A DNA stretch of 64,000 bases from an uncultured Bacteroidales bacterium (GTDB taxonomy: Bacteria; Bacteroidota; Bacteroidia; Bacteroidales; Muribaculaceae), in the NCBI GenBank assembly GCA_947176235.1, contig CAMWPM010000001.1, positions 1 to 64,000 on the forward strand, written 5' to 3'. A model generated the notes under the pieces. That model ran no database searches. It was given only the letters and a program-made list of their open reading frames with translations, and was not told the DNA's origin. Both the position numbers and the translations under genes were made by a program. Below, piece by piece: positions 17,562 to 25,950 of this stretch (positions are counted from its first letter, which is position 1; the number at the start of each line of letters is the position of its first letter).

Positions 17562-19106
17562 TTAAATGATCACATGAACTTCTCTACCCTCTACGTGAAT
17601 GGCGCTGACAGGACTAACGGGGCAAAGGTACTCACACGCACCGCAACCGATACATGCCGATTCATTGACAGCCGGGAACCGTCGTGGCGACTCTTCTGTC
17701 GAGTTCTTGTCTTCTACCATCACAATCGCCTGAGATGGACATCTTCTGGCACAGTTGCCACATTTTGATGTTCCGTTGGCTTCCAGACATGCATCTCTGT
17801 CCACCACCGCATGTCCCACTGAAACGGCAGAACGCATCGACACATCCTCAAGCGGTATTATTGCGCCAACAGGGCATACCGAAGAACATCGGTCACATTC
17901 CGGGCGACAATAACCTTTATCAAACTGCATCACCGGTTGCATAAAATTATCCAGTGAAGTCGATGGTCTCAGCACCTGATTCGGACATTCTGAAATACAG
18001 AGCTGACAAGCGGTGCAATGTGTCGTGAAGTTTTTTACAGATTTTGCACCGGGAGGAACGACAGGAACAACACGCTTGCGCGGAGCCTTCTCTACGATGT
18101 CGGCAAGACCGCCATCTGTCAGTTTCTCCTTGGCTGATGCCACTGCCGCACCTGCAGCCGCAGCTGCTGTGACCATAAATGCCCTCCTTGCGTGATCGGG
18201 TTCCCCTGCTTCACTTGGCTTTATATGTGTGGGATCTTTTGGTTTCACTGTTTCTTGTCTTTTCCTTATTCCATAATTGATGGCACCGGTCGAGCAGTTG
18301 CCTATACAGTCCATGCAAACCACACATCGTGACATATCGATGTCATGCTCTTTAGCGTTAATGCATGATGCCTTGCAGTTTCTTTCACATTTCCTGCATC
18401 CGTTGCACTTATCAAGATTTATTACCGGACGAAGTAGCGAGAAGCGCGAGATCCAGCCCAACAGCGTACCTACCGGACAGATGTCATTGCAGTAGGCTCT
18501 GCCGTGAAGAAAAGCCGTCAGCCCAACGACAAGAAGCGTAATCACTGCTACTGAGATTACGATGACCGACATCGGAGCAGAATCCACTTGATAAAACAAA
18601 GTTGATCCCTGGCGTTCAGCTTCGTATGCGAGCATTTCATTGTTCACCAGACGATAGAGGGGTCTGACCGTGACAGACGCAATTCTCCCCCACGCACTGT
18701 AAGGCTCTATCAATGAAGCCACAGCCCTCAGGGAGGCGTGCACTGTACCGAATGCCATCAATGCTGTAAATAGTCCGAATACGCTCCATCTCAAAGCCGA
18801 CTTTGCCGGAATCCAGTGGAAACGATTCTTCCTTGTTTTTTTCTGTCCCACTTTTCCCCTGAGCCATGTCATGAAGTCCTGGCTGACCCCGAGCGGACAG
18901 ATCACTGAGCAATATATTCTTCCGAATATTAGGGTCAGCGCCACAAGACATGCCACTATCACAAGATTAAGCGATAGAAGAGCTGGAATCAGCTGTATCT
19001 TCACCGACCATCCGAACACCGGTGCAAGTCCCGTAAAATCTACGAATAGAAACGTCACTATAAGCAACATTACAATTGCAAGCGTGACGCGGATTGTCTT
19101 TAACAT
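17562..19106 (-). CDS. Membrane polyferredoxin (NapH/YccM-like)
   Basis: A 514-aa protein with about four or five N-terminal membrane helices carrying NapH-type cysteines (YCSVICPLGVSQD and YCNDICPVGT). Many 4Fe-4S motifs follow: CNGCRKCERNCKASC, CVVCMDCIGNCSTGAI, then HCTACQLCISECPNQV, CRPECDRCSSVCPVGAI, CGNCARRCPSQAI and CIGCGACEYLCPVSPVSAI. Between the two ferredoxin blocks lies an internal Tat-like segment, ARRAFMVTAAAAAGAAVASA near residue 310, so the second block looks like a periplasmic domain joined to a NapH-like anchor. It probably moves electrons between the quinone pool and the adjacent periplasmic reductase. It is the first gene of the operon, with a promoter at 19153-19183. Confidence 0.85.
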   Translation of the reverse strand: MLKTIRVTLAIVMLLIVTFLFVDFTGLAPVFGWSVKIQLIPALLSLNLVIVACLVALTLIFGRIYCSVICPLGVSQDFMTWLRGKVGQKKTRKNRFHWIPAKSALRWSVFGLFTALMAFGTVHASLRAVASLIEPYSAWGRIASVTVRPLYRLVNNEMLAYEAERQGSTLFYQVDSAPMSVIVISVAVITLLVVGLTAFLHGRAYCNDICPVGTLLGWISRFSLLRPVINLDKCNGCRKCERNCKASCINAKEHDIDMSRCVVCMDCIGNCSTGAINYGIRKRQETVKPKDPTHIKPSEAGEPDHARRAFMVTAAAAAGAAVASAKEKLTDGGLADIVEKAPRKRVVPVVPPGAKSVKNFTTHCTACQLCISECPNQVLRPSTSLDNFMQPVMQFDKGYCRPECDRCSSVCPVGAIIPLEDVSMRSAVSVGHAVVDRDACLEANGTSKCGNCARRCPSQAIVMVEDKNSTEESPRRFPAVNESACIGCGACEYLCPVSPVSAIHVEGREVHVII

Positions 19107-19152
19107 TTTTATTTGATAATGATTGATATTTGATTATTTATGCTTTCACTTA

Positions 19153-19183
19153 CAAAGTTAACTTTTTTGATTCATTTTAGCAA
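19153..19183 (-). promoter_or_regulatory. Promoter of the polyferredoxin operon
   Basis: On the minus strand TTG (19183-19181) is followed by 20 bases and TAACTTTG (19160-19153). The polyferredoxin start is about 47 bases downstream. Confidence 0.6.
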
Positions 19184-19212
19184 GTCATTTAGGTTTTTAT
19201 TAATGACTTGCT
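19179..19212. promoter_or_regulatory. Palindrome in the divergent control region
   Basis: AGCAAGTCATT (19179-19189) and AATGACTTGCT (19202-19212) form an 11-bp perfect inverted repeat. The left arm covers the -33 box of the leftward promoter. The right arm touches a rightward TAACTTTG at 19212-19219. A bound dimer could control both directions. No terminator role is likely, as it lies between divergent genes. Confidence 0.5.
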
Positions 19213-19310
19213 AACTTTGTTGACGTCTTATTTGTTTTTATTAACAGGACAGGGACATTCCCCGACCCTTTTACGTTATTCAACTTTTGTATCAAATTTT
19301 TGTACTCATT

Positions 19311-19997
19311 ATGTTAGGCAAAGCATCTGTTATCAGTAATCTGGTAATTCTCGGAGTTGGCATTACAATGTGCCTTATTTTTCAGCGCACCGACATTCTC
19401 CGCGAACTGGTTATAATTTTTGGATTCATATTCCTTATTCCAGGTTTCGTCGAACTTATCTACGTTCTTTCCTCGCCCGGACGTCGACAGAATCAGTTTG
19501 TCCGCCTCACCGGTTGGATCTCTGCAATTGGTGGAATAACACTTGGTGCGGTCATGTTGCTCACTCCACAGTCGTTCACGTCCATTATGGTCTATGTATT
19601 CGCATTTGGACTTATCGTCGGATCCCTTAATCAGTTCTACGTCCTCGGTTACGGTTATCGACCCTTGCGGTTCCCGGGCTGGTTCCACCTCATTCCGGCT
19701 CTGGTAGTGATCGCAGGTGTTGTGATAGTCGCTTCACCTATGTTGCGCTATAATGATCCGGTAGTCGTGTTGGTCACGGGCATTGGCCTCATCCTCATTG
19801 CTCTGCTTGCATTCATGGAGATGATTTCCGCGGCATCTATGAATCACGCTGCAAAGAAAAGGGCAGTTGCGACGACTACATCCTCTCACCACTCAACCGC
19901 TTCCGCCCCTGTGTCGGAGGAATCGGCCGAACGATCTGATCATATCTCCAAATCTGATTCTTCTGTCATTGTTTCTGAAGGCGAACAATCCAAATAA
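19311..19997 (+). CDS. DUF308 (HdeD-like) membrane protein with Ser-rich tail
   Basis: A 228-aa protein with six hydrophobic segments in three pairs (for example VISNLVILGVGITMCLIF and WISAIGGITLGAVMLL), the pattern of HdeD/DUF308 proteins. It ends in a soluble tail of about 45 residues rich in Ser, Ala and His that begins after AAKKRA. The ATG at 19311 is chosen over a TTG at 19287 because the first helix follows it directly. It is divergent from the redox operon across a palindromic control region. Function is unknown; E. coli HdeD is linked to acid stress. Confidence 0.75.
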   Translation: MLGKASVISNLVILGVGITMCLIFQRTDILRELVIIFGFIFLIPGFVELIYVLSSPGRRQNQFVRLTGWISAIGGITLGAVMLLTPQSFTSIMVYVFAFGLIVGSLNQFYVLGYGYRPLRFPGWFHLIPALVVIAGVVIVASPMLRYNDPVVVLVTGIGLILIALLAFMEMISAASMNHAAKKRAVATTTSSHHSTASAPVSEESAERSDHISKSDSSVIVSEGEQSK

Positions 19998-20040
19998 AGA
20001 AATTTTTCGGCAATTTCTATGTTTAATCAATGATTATGCT

Positions 20041-20048
20041 TAACTTTG
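20041..20048 (+). promoter_or_regulatory. fabD -7 box (TAACTTTG)
   Basis: TAACTTTG matches TAnnTTTG and lies 36 bases before the fabD start. The -33 position has only TTTA-like sequence, so this is a partial match. Confidence 0.4.
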
Positions 20049-20084
20049 TGGCATTGATTTAAGTAAACTTGAAATTTTTCCGAA

Positions 20085-20963
20085 ATGAAAGCATTTGTTT
20101 TTCCCGGTCAGGGTGCTCAGTTCGTAGGCATGGGTAAGGACCTCTACGACAATAATCCCGTGGCTCACGAAATGTTTGAGAAAGCCAACGATATCCTCGG
20201 CTTCCGAATCACAGATCTTATGTTCGAAGGCACCGATGAGGATCTTCGTCAGACTAAGGTCACTCAGCCCGCTATCTTTCTCCACTCTGTAATTCTCGCT
20301 AAGACTCTCGGCGATGAATTTAAGCCCGACATGGTTGCCGGTCATTCTCTCGGCGAATTTTCAGCTCTCGTAGCTGCAGGCGCACTCAGCTTTGAGGATG
20401 GCCTTCGACTCGTGGCTGCCCGCGCCATGGCTATGCAGAAAGCTTGTGAGTTAAAGCCCTCCACGATGGCTGCTGTGCTTGCCCTCCCCGATGAAAAGGT
20501 TGAGGAGATTTGTGCCGGAATCGACGGAGTGGTTGTTTGTGCCAACTACAACTGCCCGGGGCAGCTGGTCATCTCCGGTGAGATTGAAGCGATTGATAAG
20601 GCTTGCGAACAGCTTCTTGCTGCCGGTGCGAAGCGTGCACTCAAGCTTAAGGTTGGCGGCGCATTCCATTCCCCATGCATGGAGCCTGCACGTGCCGAAC
20701 TCGCAAGCGCTATAGAGGCAACCGAAATTCACGAGCCCGTTTGTCCCGTTTATCAGAATGTTGACGCCAAGCCCCATACCAATCCTACTGAAATCAAGAA
20801 AAATCTTGTTGCACAGCTCACTGCTCCCGTCCGCTGGACGCAGACCGTACAGAACATGATTGCCGACGGTGCTACTGAATTCATCGAGCTCGGTCCGGGC
20901 AAAGTGCTTCAGGGTCTTGTGGCCAAGATTGATCGCTCTGTTGCTACATCAGGTAAGCAGTAA
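20085..20963 (+). CDS. fabD: Malonyl-CoA:ACP transacylase
   Basis: Transfers malonate from CoA to acyl carrier protein for fatty acid elongation. It opens with FPGQGAQFVGMG. The nucleophile Ser88 lies in GHSLGEFSAL and the partner His195 in GGAFHSPCM. TELGPGKVLQ-type sequence (FIELGPGKVLQGL) is near the end. The 292-aa length is normal. The gene stands alone, without other fab genes, between its own -7 box and a strong terminator. Confidence 0.97.
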   Translation: MKAFVFPGQGAQFVGMGKDLYDNNPVAHEMFEKANDILGFRITDLMFEGTDEDLRQTKVTQPAIFLHSVILAKTLGDEFKPDMVAGHSLGEFSALVAAGALSFEDGLRLVAARAMAMQKACELKPSTMAAVLALPDEKVEEICAGIDGVVVCANYNCPGQLVISGEIEAIDKACEQLLAAGAKRALKLKVGGAFHSPCMEPARAELASAIEATEIHEPVCPVYQNVDAKPHTNPTEIKKNLVAQLTAPVRWTQTVQNMIADGATEFIELGPGKVLQGLVAKIDRSVATSGKQ

Positions 20964-20991
20964 TCCCTGATCCCAACTGGAATATATTTAA

Positions 20992-21024
20992 GGCGATGCG
21001 TCGGTTTTAACGCATCGCCTTTTT
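20992..21024 (+). terminator. fabD terminator
   Basis: GGCGATGCGT (20992-21001) pairs perfectly with ACGCATCGCC (21010-21019), followed by TTTTTG. The loop is 8 nt. It also faces the converging gene that ends at 21060. Confidence 0.9.
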
Positions 21025-21059
21025 GTATTTGTAAGGTCCTTATGTCGTATGTTATTTTA

Positions 21060-22238
21060 CTAAGACCTCAATGCTTGCTTGATATCTGCAACTATATCAT
21101 CTACATCCTCCAGACCTATCGAAAGTCTGACCGTTGTGTCAAGCACATCCATCTCCGCACGCTGTTCTTTCGTGAACGGACCGAATATCGTGCTTGCAGG
21201 ATGAATCGCAAGAGTTTTGTTATCAAACAGATTCGTGGCGCGTTTCACGAGTTTAAGATTGTTGAGGAAATCATAGCAAGCCTGCTCGTCAGCAAGATCT
21301 ATGGTGAGCATAGCGCCTGCTGTTTTTCCAAACTGTTTAACGAAAAGGTCATGATAAGGATTATCCTCAAGCCCTACATAATTCACACGTTTTATCTCCG
21401 GTAGTTCTCTCAGTTTCTTTGCGACAGCAAGAGTATTGGCAGCTTGCAGTGCATATCGGGCATTGAGATTTTCAAGACCGAGGGTCTGCATGTAAGCGGC
21501 GTGCGGCGTCATATAGGCACCCAGATTCATCAGCACCTCTCTGCGCATCACTTCCTGAAATCCCGGTATCGTACCATAATCGATTATCAATCCTCCTATC
21601 GAGGTCGCACCGCCGGAAATGTATTTCGTCGAACTGACTATTTCCACATCAATTCCAAGTGATTTGCCGTCAAATTCTGTGAATGGCACTGCGGTCGTGT
21701 CAGCGAGTACAGGCACATTCTTTGCATGGGCAAGAGCAGCTATCGCCGGGACGTCAGCCACTTCAAGCTGTGGATTAGTGAGAATCTCCAGAAACACACA
21801 CGCAACGTTCTCTTTTTTTAAAGCACACTCCACAGCTTTCAGATCCGTTAGATCGATAAAGTCGGCATCTACTCCGAAACGGCGTAGCGTCTTGTCAACC
21901 AGTGCAAATGTATTGCCGAACAGATGACGGGATGTCACTATCGTTTTGCCTGCACCCGCCACGGCCATAAGTGCGTTGCTTATCGCAGCCATGCCTGAGT
22001 TTACTGCTATGACGTCTCTGGCGCCCGTTATTGCCTTCACCCTGTCCTCCAGATGAATTGTTGTTGGATTGGTGACTCTCGAATAATCAGGATCGGTCGA
22101 GCGTCCGCAGAACGAGTCTGCCATGACCGTGGTATTAGGGAATTCGTATGCACAGGTATGATACACCGGCATTGCTATCGATCCGTATGCATCAGGTTTC
22201 ATATATGGCGTATGGATCGCTTGTGTGGTTCGTTTCAT
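21060..22238 (-). CDS. PLP-dependent trans-sulfuration family enzyme
   Basis: A Cys/Met-metabolism PLP enzyme of 392 aa. The cofactor Lys is K205 in VSSTKYISGG, and YSRVTNPT and NSGMAAI are the usual PLP-phosphate and ring-stacking regions. The family includes cystathionine gamma-synthase, O-acetylhomoserine sulfhydrylase and methionine gamma-lyase. The text pattern resembles O-acetylhomoserine sulfhydrylase or methionine gamma-lyase types, but the sequence alone does not settle the reaction. No sulfur-assimilation neighbour helps. It converges on fabD and is divergent from phoH across about 190 bases. Confidence 0.85.
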   Translation of the reverse strand: MKRTTQAIHTPYMKPDAYGSIAMPVYHTCAYEFPNTTVMADSFCGRSTDPDYSRVTNPTTIHLEDRVKAITGARDVIAVNSGMAAISNALMAVAGAGKTIVTSRHLFGNTFALVDKTLRRFGVDADFIDLTDLKAVECALKKENVACVFLEILTNPQLEVADVPAIAALAHAKNVPVLADTTAVPFTEFDGKSLGIDVEIVSSTKYISGGATSIGGLIIDYGTIPGFQEVMRREVLMNLGAYMTPHAAYMQTLGLENLNARYALQAANTLAVAKKLRELPEIKRVNYVGLEDNPYHDLFVKQFGKTAGAMLTIDLADEQACYDFLNNLKLVKRATNLFDNKTLAIHPASTIFGPFTKEQRAEMDVLDTTVRLSIGLEDVDDIVADIKQALRS

Positions 22239-22402
22239 TGGTTCCTATGTTTTGTTTTAAATTTACCGCAAAAATAATTAATTTATCTCCTTCTCCCAAA
22301 TTTTGCTTACGTTTTATCCGACGCCATATTTCATTTGCTGCTTCCATTACATTTATTTCAAAAAAATGGTTGAAACATAAACACGGGTTCCCAAAAAATC
22401 GT

Positions 22403-22410
22403 TACATTTG
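22403..22410 (+). promoter_or_regulatory. phoH -7 box (TACATTTG)
   Basis: TACATTTG ends 20 bases before the chosen phoH start at 22430. No TTG is found at 19-22 bp upstream, so only half of the promoter is visible. Confidence 0.4.
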
Positions 22411-22429
22411 TAAAATATTTAATACAAGA

Positions 22430-23407
22430 ATGATCGAACGAATAGTCATAATTGACAGTGCTGACCCCGTTTCTTTCTACGGTGTCAATAATTCCAACAT
22501 GCACCTTATTCGCAATCTCTTTCCCAAATTGCGTATGGCGGCTCGTGGCTCAGTCATTAAGGTAATTGGCGATGACGATGAGACTGCCGATTTTGAGCGC
22601 AAGATCAAGGAGCTTGAGGCATATTGCGCTAAGTACAACAAGTTGCCCGAGGATGTTATTCTTGATGTCGTGAAAGGTGAGAAACCTCGCGAGATGAAGA
22701 TGGACGATGTCATTATCTACGGCATCAACGGAAAGCCCATATCTGCACGCAACCCCAATCAGCAGTTGCTCGTAAAGACATTTCTCGAAAATGATCTCAC
22801 TTTCGCCCTTGGTCCGGCAGGAACGGGTAAGACTTATATAGCTATAGCCCTTGCGGTTCGTGCGCTTAAAAACCGGGAAGTTCGAAAGATCATCCTTTCA
22901 CGTCCCGCTGTTGAGGCAGGAGAGAAACTCGGATTTCTCCCCGGCGACATGAAGGACAAGATCGACCCCTATCTTCAGCCTCTCTATGATGCCCTTGAGG
23001 ACATGATTCCTGCCGCTAAGCTTAAGGAATATATGGAAAGCAACGTTATCCAGATCGCTCCCCTTGCATTCATGCGTGGTCGCACTCTCAACGATGCCGT
23101 AATAGTCCTTGACGAGGCTCAGAACACCACTACTCACCAGATAAAGATGTTCCTCACCCGACTCGGCATGAATGCCAAGATGGTTATTACCGGCGACGTC
23201 ACTCAGATTGACCTTCCTCGCTCCACTCGCTCCGGACTTGTGGAGGCATTGAAAATTCTTAAGGGCGTCAAAGGCATCGGAATGGTGGAATTTGGCAAAA
23301 AGGACATCGTGCGCCATGCTCTTGTTCAGCGTATTGTAGAGGCTTACGAGCGTCACGACCGTAACCCGGATGCGCAGCCCGACGACGATTCCTCCCCCAT
23401 TGATTGA
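22430..23407 (+). CDS. PhoH family ATPase
   Basis: A 325-aa PhoH-like P-loop protein. Walker A is [11 protein letters not shown] at 128-138 (K134), and Walker B is [33 protein letters not shown] is the typical downstream block. An N-terminal KH-like or helical region precedes the ATPase. Family members are RNA-metabolism or helicase-like ATPases, often near ybeY in other bacteria; ybeY is not here. The ATG at 22430 is preferred over a longer frame from 22148, because the extra residues overlap the divergent gene and lack protein character. Confidence 0.92.
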   Translation: MIERIVIIDSADPVSFYGVNNSNMHLIRNLFPKLRMAARGSVIKVIGDDDETADFERKIKELEAYCAKYNKLPEDVILDVVKGEKPREMKMDDVIIYGINGKPISARNPNQQLLVKTFLENDLTFALGPAGTGKTYIAIALAVRALKNREVRKIILSRPAVEAGEKLGFLPGDMKDKIDPYLQPLYDALEDMIPAAKLKEYMESNVIQIAPLAFMRGRTLNDAVIVLDEAQNTTTHQIKMFLTRLGMNAKMVITGDVTQIDLPRSTRSGLVEALKILKGVKGIGMVEFGKKDIVRHALVQRIVEAYERHDRNPDAQPDDDSSPID

Positions 23408-23465
23408 CCTCTCCCCTCTTTTTCATCAGATTTTTATCCAGTCTAAAATTATATTTTTCACTACA

Positions 23466-24419
23466 ATGGAAACAACTCTCGTTAAAACTGACTTCAATTT
23501 CCCCGGTCAGACTGCAGTCTATCATGGTAAGGTACGCGACGTCTACACCATCAATGATGACATTATGGTGATGATCGCTACTGACCGCATCTCCGCATTT
23601 GACGTCATCCTCCCTGAAGGCATCCCTTACAAGGGTCAGGTGCTCAATCAGATTGCAGGCTATTTCCTTGATTCCACCTCCGATATTGTCCCCAACTGGA
23701 AACTTGCCACACCCGATCCCATGGTTACCGTAGGATATAAGTGCGAGGGATTCCGTGTCGAGATGATTATCCGCGGCTACCTCACAGGCTCGGCATGGCG
23801 TGAGTACCAGGCAGGATGCCGTGAGTTGTGTGGCGTACATCTCCCGGAAGGTATGCGCGAGAACGAGCGTTTCCCGGAGCCTATTATCACACCCACCACT
23901 AAGGCTGATGCAGGTCATGACGAAAACATCTCAAAGGAAGAGATCATTGCACAGGGTATTGTCAGCGCAGAGGATTACGAAGTAATGGAGCGTTACACCC
24001 GAGCACTTTTCGAGCGTGGTCAGAAGATGGCAGCCGAAAAAGGGCTTATTCTGGTCGACACCAAGTATGAGTTTGGGAAGCGTGAAGGAAAAGTGATTCT
24101 GATCGACGAGATCCACACCCCCGACTCATCCCGCTATTTCTATGCCGATGGATATGAGAAGCGTTTTGAGAAAGGCGAGCCCCAGCGTCAGCTCTCCAAG
24201 GAGTTTGTTCGTCAATGGCTTATTGAACACGGCTTTATGGGTAAGGCTGGTCAGAAGGTTCCCGAAATGACTCCGGAATTTATTCAGAGCGTGACTGATC
24301 GCTACATCGAGCTTTACGAACACATCACCGGACGTAAATTTGTGAAGGCTCCTGAAGCACATCTCACCGATCGAATTGCCGAAAACGTTCTTAATTGTCT
24401 CCAGACTCTCAACAAGTAA
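23466..24419 (+). CDS. purC: SAICAR synthetase
   Basis: Phosphoribosylaminoimidazole-succinocarboxamide synthase, the ATP-dependent joining of aspartate to CAIR in purine synthesis. Family motifs are [55 protein letters not shown] and [14 protein letters not shown]. The start at 23466 ([10 protein letters not shown]) gives 317 aa, the usual length of the Bacteroidales form; an upstream in-frame ATG at 23370 lies inside phoH. It follows phoH by 58 bases and is probably co-transcribed. Confidence 0.96.
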   Translation: METTLVKTDFNFPGQTAVYHGKVRDVYTINDDIMVMIATDRISAFDVILPEGIPYKGQVLNQIAGYFLDSTSDIVPNWKLATPDPMVTVGYKCEGFRVEMIIRGYLTGSAWREYQAGCRELCGVHLPEGMRENERFPEPIITPTTKADAGHDENISKEEIIAQGIVSAEDYEVMERYTRALFERGQKMAAEKGLILVDTKYEFGKREGKVILIDEIHTPDSSRYFYADGYEKRFEKGEPQRQLSKEFVRQWLIEHGFMGKAGQKVPEMTPEFIQSVTDRYIELYEHITGRKFVKAPEAHLTDRIAENVLNCLQTLNK

Positions 24420-24424
24420 TTCTG

Positions 24425-25168
24425 GTGGACGTTAAGGCAGAACATATTAATCCCTATACCGCCGATACGCGCCGAAAAGGCGAGCAGGTGCGCGACATGT
24501 TCGACGCCATCGCGCCGGCCTACGACTTCATGAATCGTGCCATGACTTTGGGCATCGACAAGCTATGGAGGGCAAAGGCCGTGCGCATGGTCCGTCGGAA
24601 GAGTCCCGGGAGGATTCTTGATGTCGCCACCGGCACGGCCGACCTCGCTATCAAGCTTGCTCGCGACATACCCAGATCGCATGTCACTGGAGTCGATCTT
24701 TCCGAAGGAATGGTTGAGATCGGACGGAACAAAGTTAATGATGCCGGATTGTCCGGGCGAGTCTCTCTGAGTGTTGCCGATTGTCTGTCTCTGCCCTTCG
24801 TCGACGAATCGTTCGACGCGATTACCGTTGCTTACGGTGTCAGGAATTTTGAGCATCTCCTCGAAGGTTACCGTGAGATGTTCCGCGTCATGCGTCATGG
24901 AGGGATGTTGTGTGTTATCGAGCTTTCCACTCCCACGTCCCCGGTCATCAAGCCACTCTATCGTTTCTACACCCGCAGCATTATCCCGACTGTCGGACGG
25001 CTTGTCAGCCATGACTCCCGAGCCTACACCTATCTTCCTGAGAGCATAGCTGCTGTCCCGCAGGGAAATAGAATGCTCGAACTTATGGAAGAAGCCGGAT
25101 TTACGTCAACGGCTTTCCGACCTCTCACTTTCGGCACTTGCACTATTTACACGGCTGTTCGCCCGTGA
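24425..25168 (+). CDS. menG: Demethylmenaquinone methyltransferase
   Basis: A SAM-dependent methyltransferase of the UbiE/MenG family that makes menaquinone from demethylmenaquinone. Conserved blocks are MFDAIAPAYDFMNRAMTLGIDKLWR, motif I DVATGTADLA, VTGVDLSEGM and ITVAYGVRNFEH. The GTG at 24425 begins five bases after the purC stop and gives 247 aa, the normal length. A TTG at 24395 inside purC would add ten residues that are not family-like. Translation is probably coupled to purC. Confidence 0.92.
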   Translation: MDVKAEHINPYTADTRRKGEQVRDMFDAIAPAYDFMNRAMTLGIDKLWRAKAVRMVRRKSPGRILDVATGTADLAIKLARDIPRSHVTGVDLSEGMVEIGRNKVNDAGLSGRVSLSVADCLSLPFVDESFDAITVAYGVRNFEHLLEGYREMFRVMRHGGMLCVIELSTPTSPVIKPLYRFYTRSIIPTVGRLVSHDSRAYTYLPESIAAVPQGNRMLELMEEAGFTSTAFRPLTFGTCTIYTAVRP

Positions 25169-25198
25169 TTTTTGACAAACTTTTTATTCTTATGTATT

Positions 25199-25645
25199 AT
25201 GAAGTACACTCCTGAAAATATCACGTCTCTCGGGCCTGATGATATCTTCGTGTTCGGCAGCAATCTTGACGGAATCCACGCCGGCGGAGCAGCCCGCGTC
25301 GCCTACGAGAAATTTGGTGCTGTCATGGGACAGGGTGTCGGTCCGCAGGGACAATCCTACGCAATTCCCACAATGCAGGGAGGCGTGGAGACTATTAAAC
25401 CCTACGTCGACCAGTTTATCGATCTTGCCCGAGAATGGGATCAGAACACATTCTACGTCACCCGTATAGGTTGTGGAATAGCTGGATTTACCGACGAACA
25501 GATCGCGCCTCTTTTTGCCGACGCGATGGATCTCTACAACGTCCGCCTTCCGGAATCCTTTGTACGCATCATCGAACGCAATAAAAAAGCCGTACAGCCT
25601 TCAAACCTAACTCCTGACACAGGAACGGAGGCTGAAAAGTCCTGA
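25199..25645 (+). CDS. Macrodomain-like protein (A1S_2505-type)
   Basis: A 148-aa soluble protein. The blocks DIFVFGSNLDGIHAGGAARVA, GQGVGPQGQSYAIPTMQGG and FYVTRIGCGIAGFTDEQIAPLF are those of a small family related in pattern to macrodomains. Macrodomains bind ADP-ribose or similar ligands; homologues are known on phages and in bacteria. What this one binds is unknown. The ATG at 25199 is chosen because conserved sequence starts a few residues later. It follows menG by 30 bases on the same strand and may share its transcript. Confidence 0.7.
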   Translation: MKYTPENITSLGPDDIFVFGSNLDGIHAGGAARVAYEKFGAVMGQGVGPQGQSYAIPTMQGGVETIKPYVDQFIDLAREWDQNTFYVTRIGCGIAGFTDEQIAPLFADAMDLYNVRLPESFVRIIERNKKAVQPSNLTPDTGTEAEKS

Positions 25646-25687
25646 TATTTGACTTATCGCCTCCGGGAATATTGAGCAAACGGACTG

Positions 25688-25939
25688 TTATTTTTGAGCT
25701 GACATCTCTTGAAGTGCCCTGGCAAGTTGGTCAGGGCATGATGTTTCCTTATTGCCGCATTTTATTCCATTAAGTTTCTCTATCACTTCCTCCGGCGTTT
25801 GTCCTTTCACCAGCGCACTGAGTCCTTGAAGATTCCCGTGGCAGCCCCCGGCGAATCTCACGTCGGCTATCTTGCCGTCCTCCATCTCGATTTCAATTTC
25901 ACGGGAGCATGTTCCCTGTGTTCTGTAAGAATATTTCAT
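25688..25939 (-). CDS. TSCPD-domain protein (TIGR03905)
   Basis: An 83-aa protein with SYRTQGTCSREIEIEMEDGKI, FAGGCHGNLQGLSALVKG and the TSCPDQLARAL motif that names the domain. The same domain closes some ribonucleotide reductases and may bind metal or nucleotide through its cysteines. It follows the antiporter gene by 11 bases on the same strand. Function is unknown. Confidence 0.9.
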   Translation of the reverse strand: MKYSYRTQGTCSREIEIEMEDGKIADVRFAGGCHGNLQGLSALVKGQTPEEVIEKLNGIKCGNKETSCPDQLARALQEMSAQK

Positions 25940-25950
25940 TATTATTGTTG

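Noticed and set aside
22148..22429. Longer N-terminus for the PhoH protein
   Set aside because: The extra region overlaps the divergent PLP gene and a -7 box at 22403-22410, and its residues do not resemble the family.
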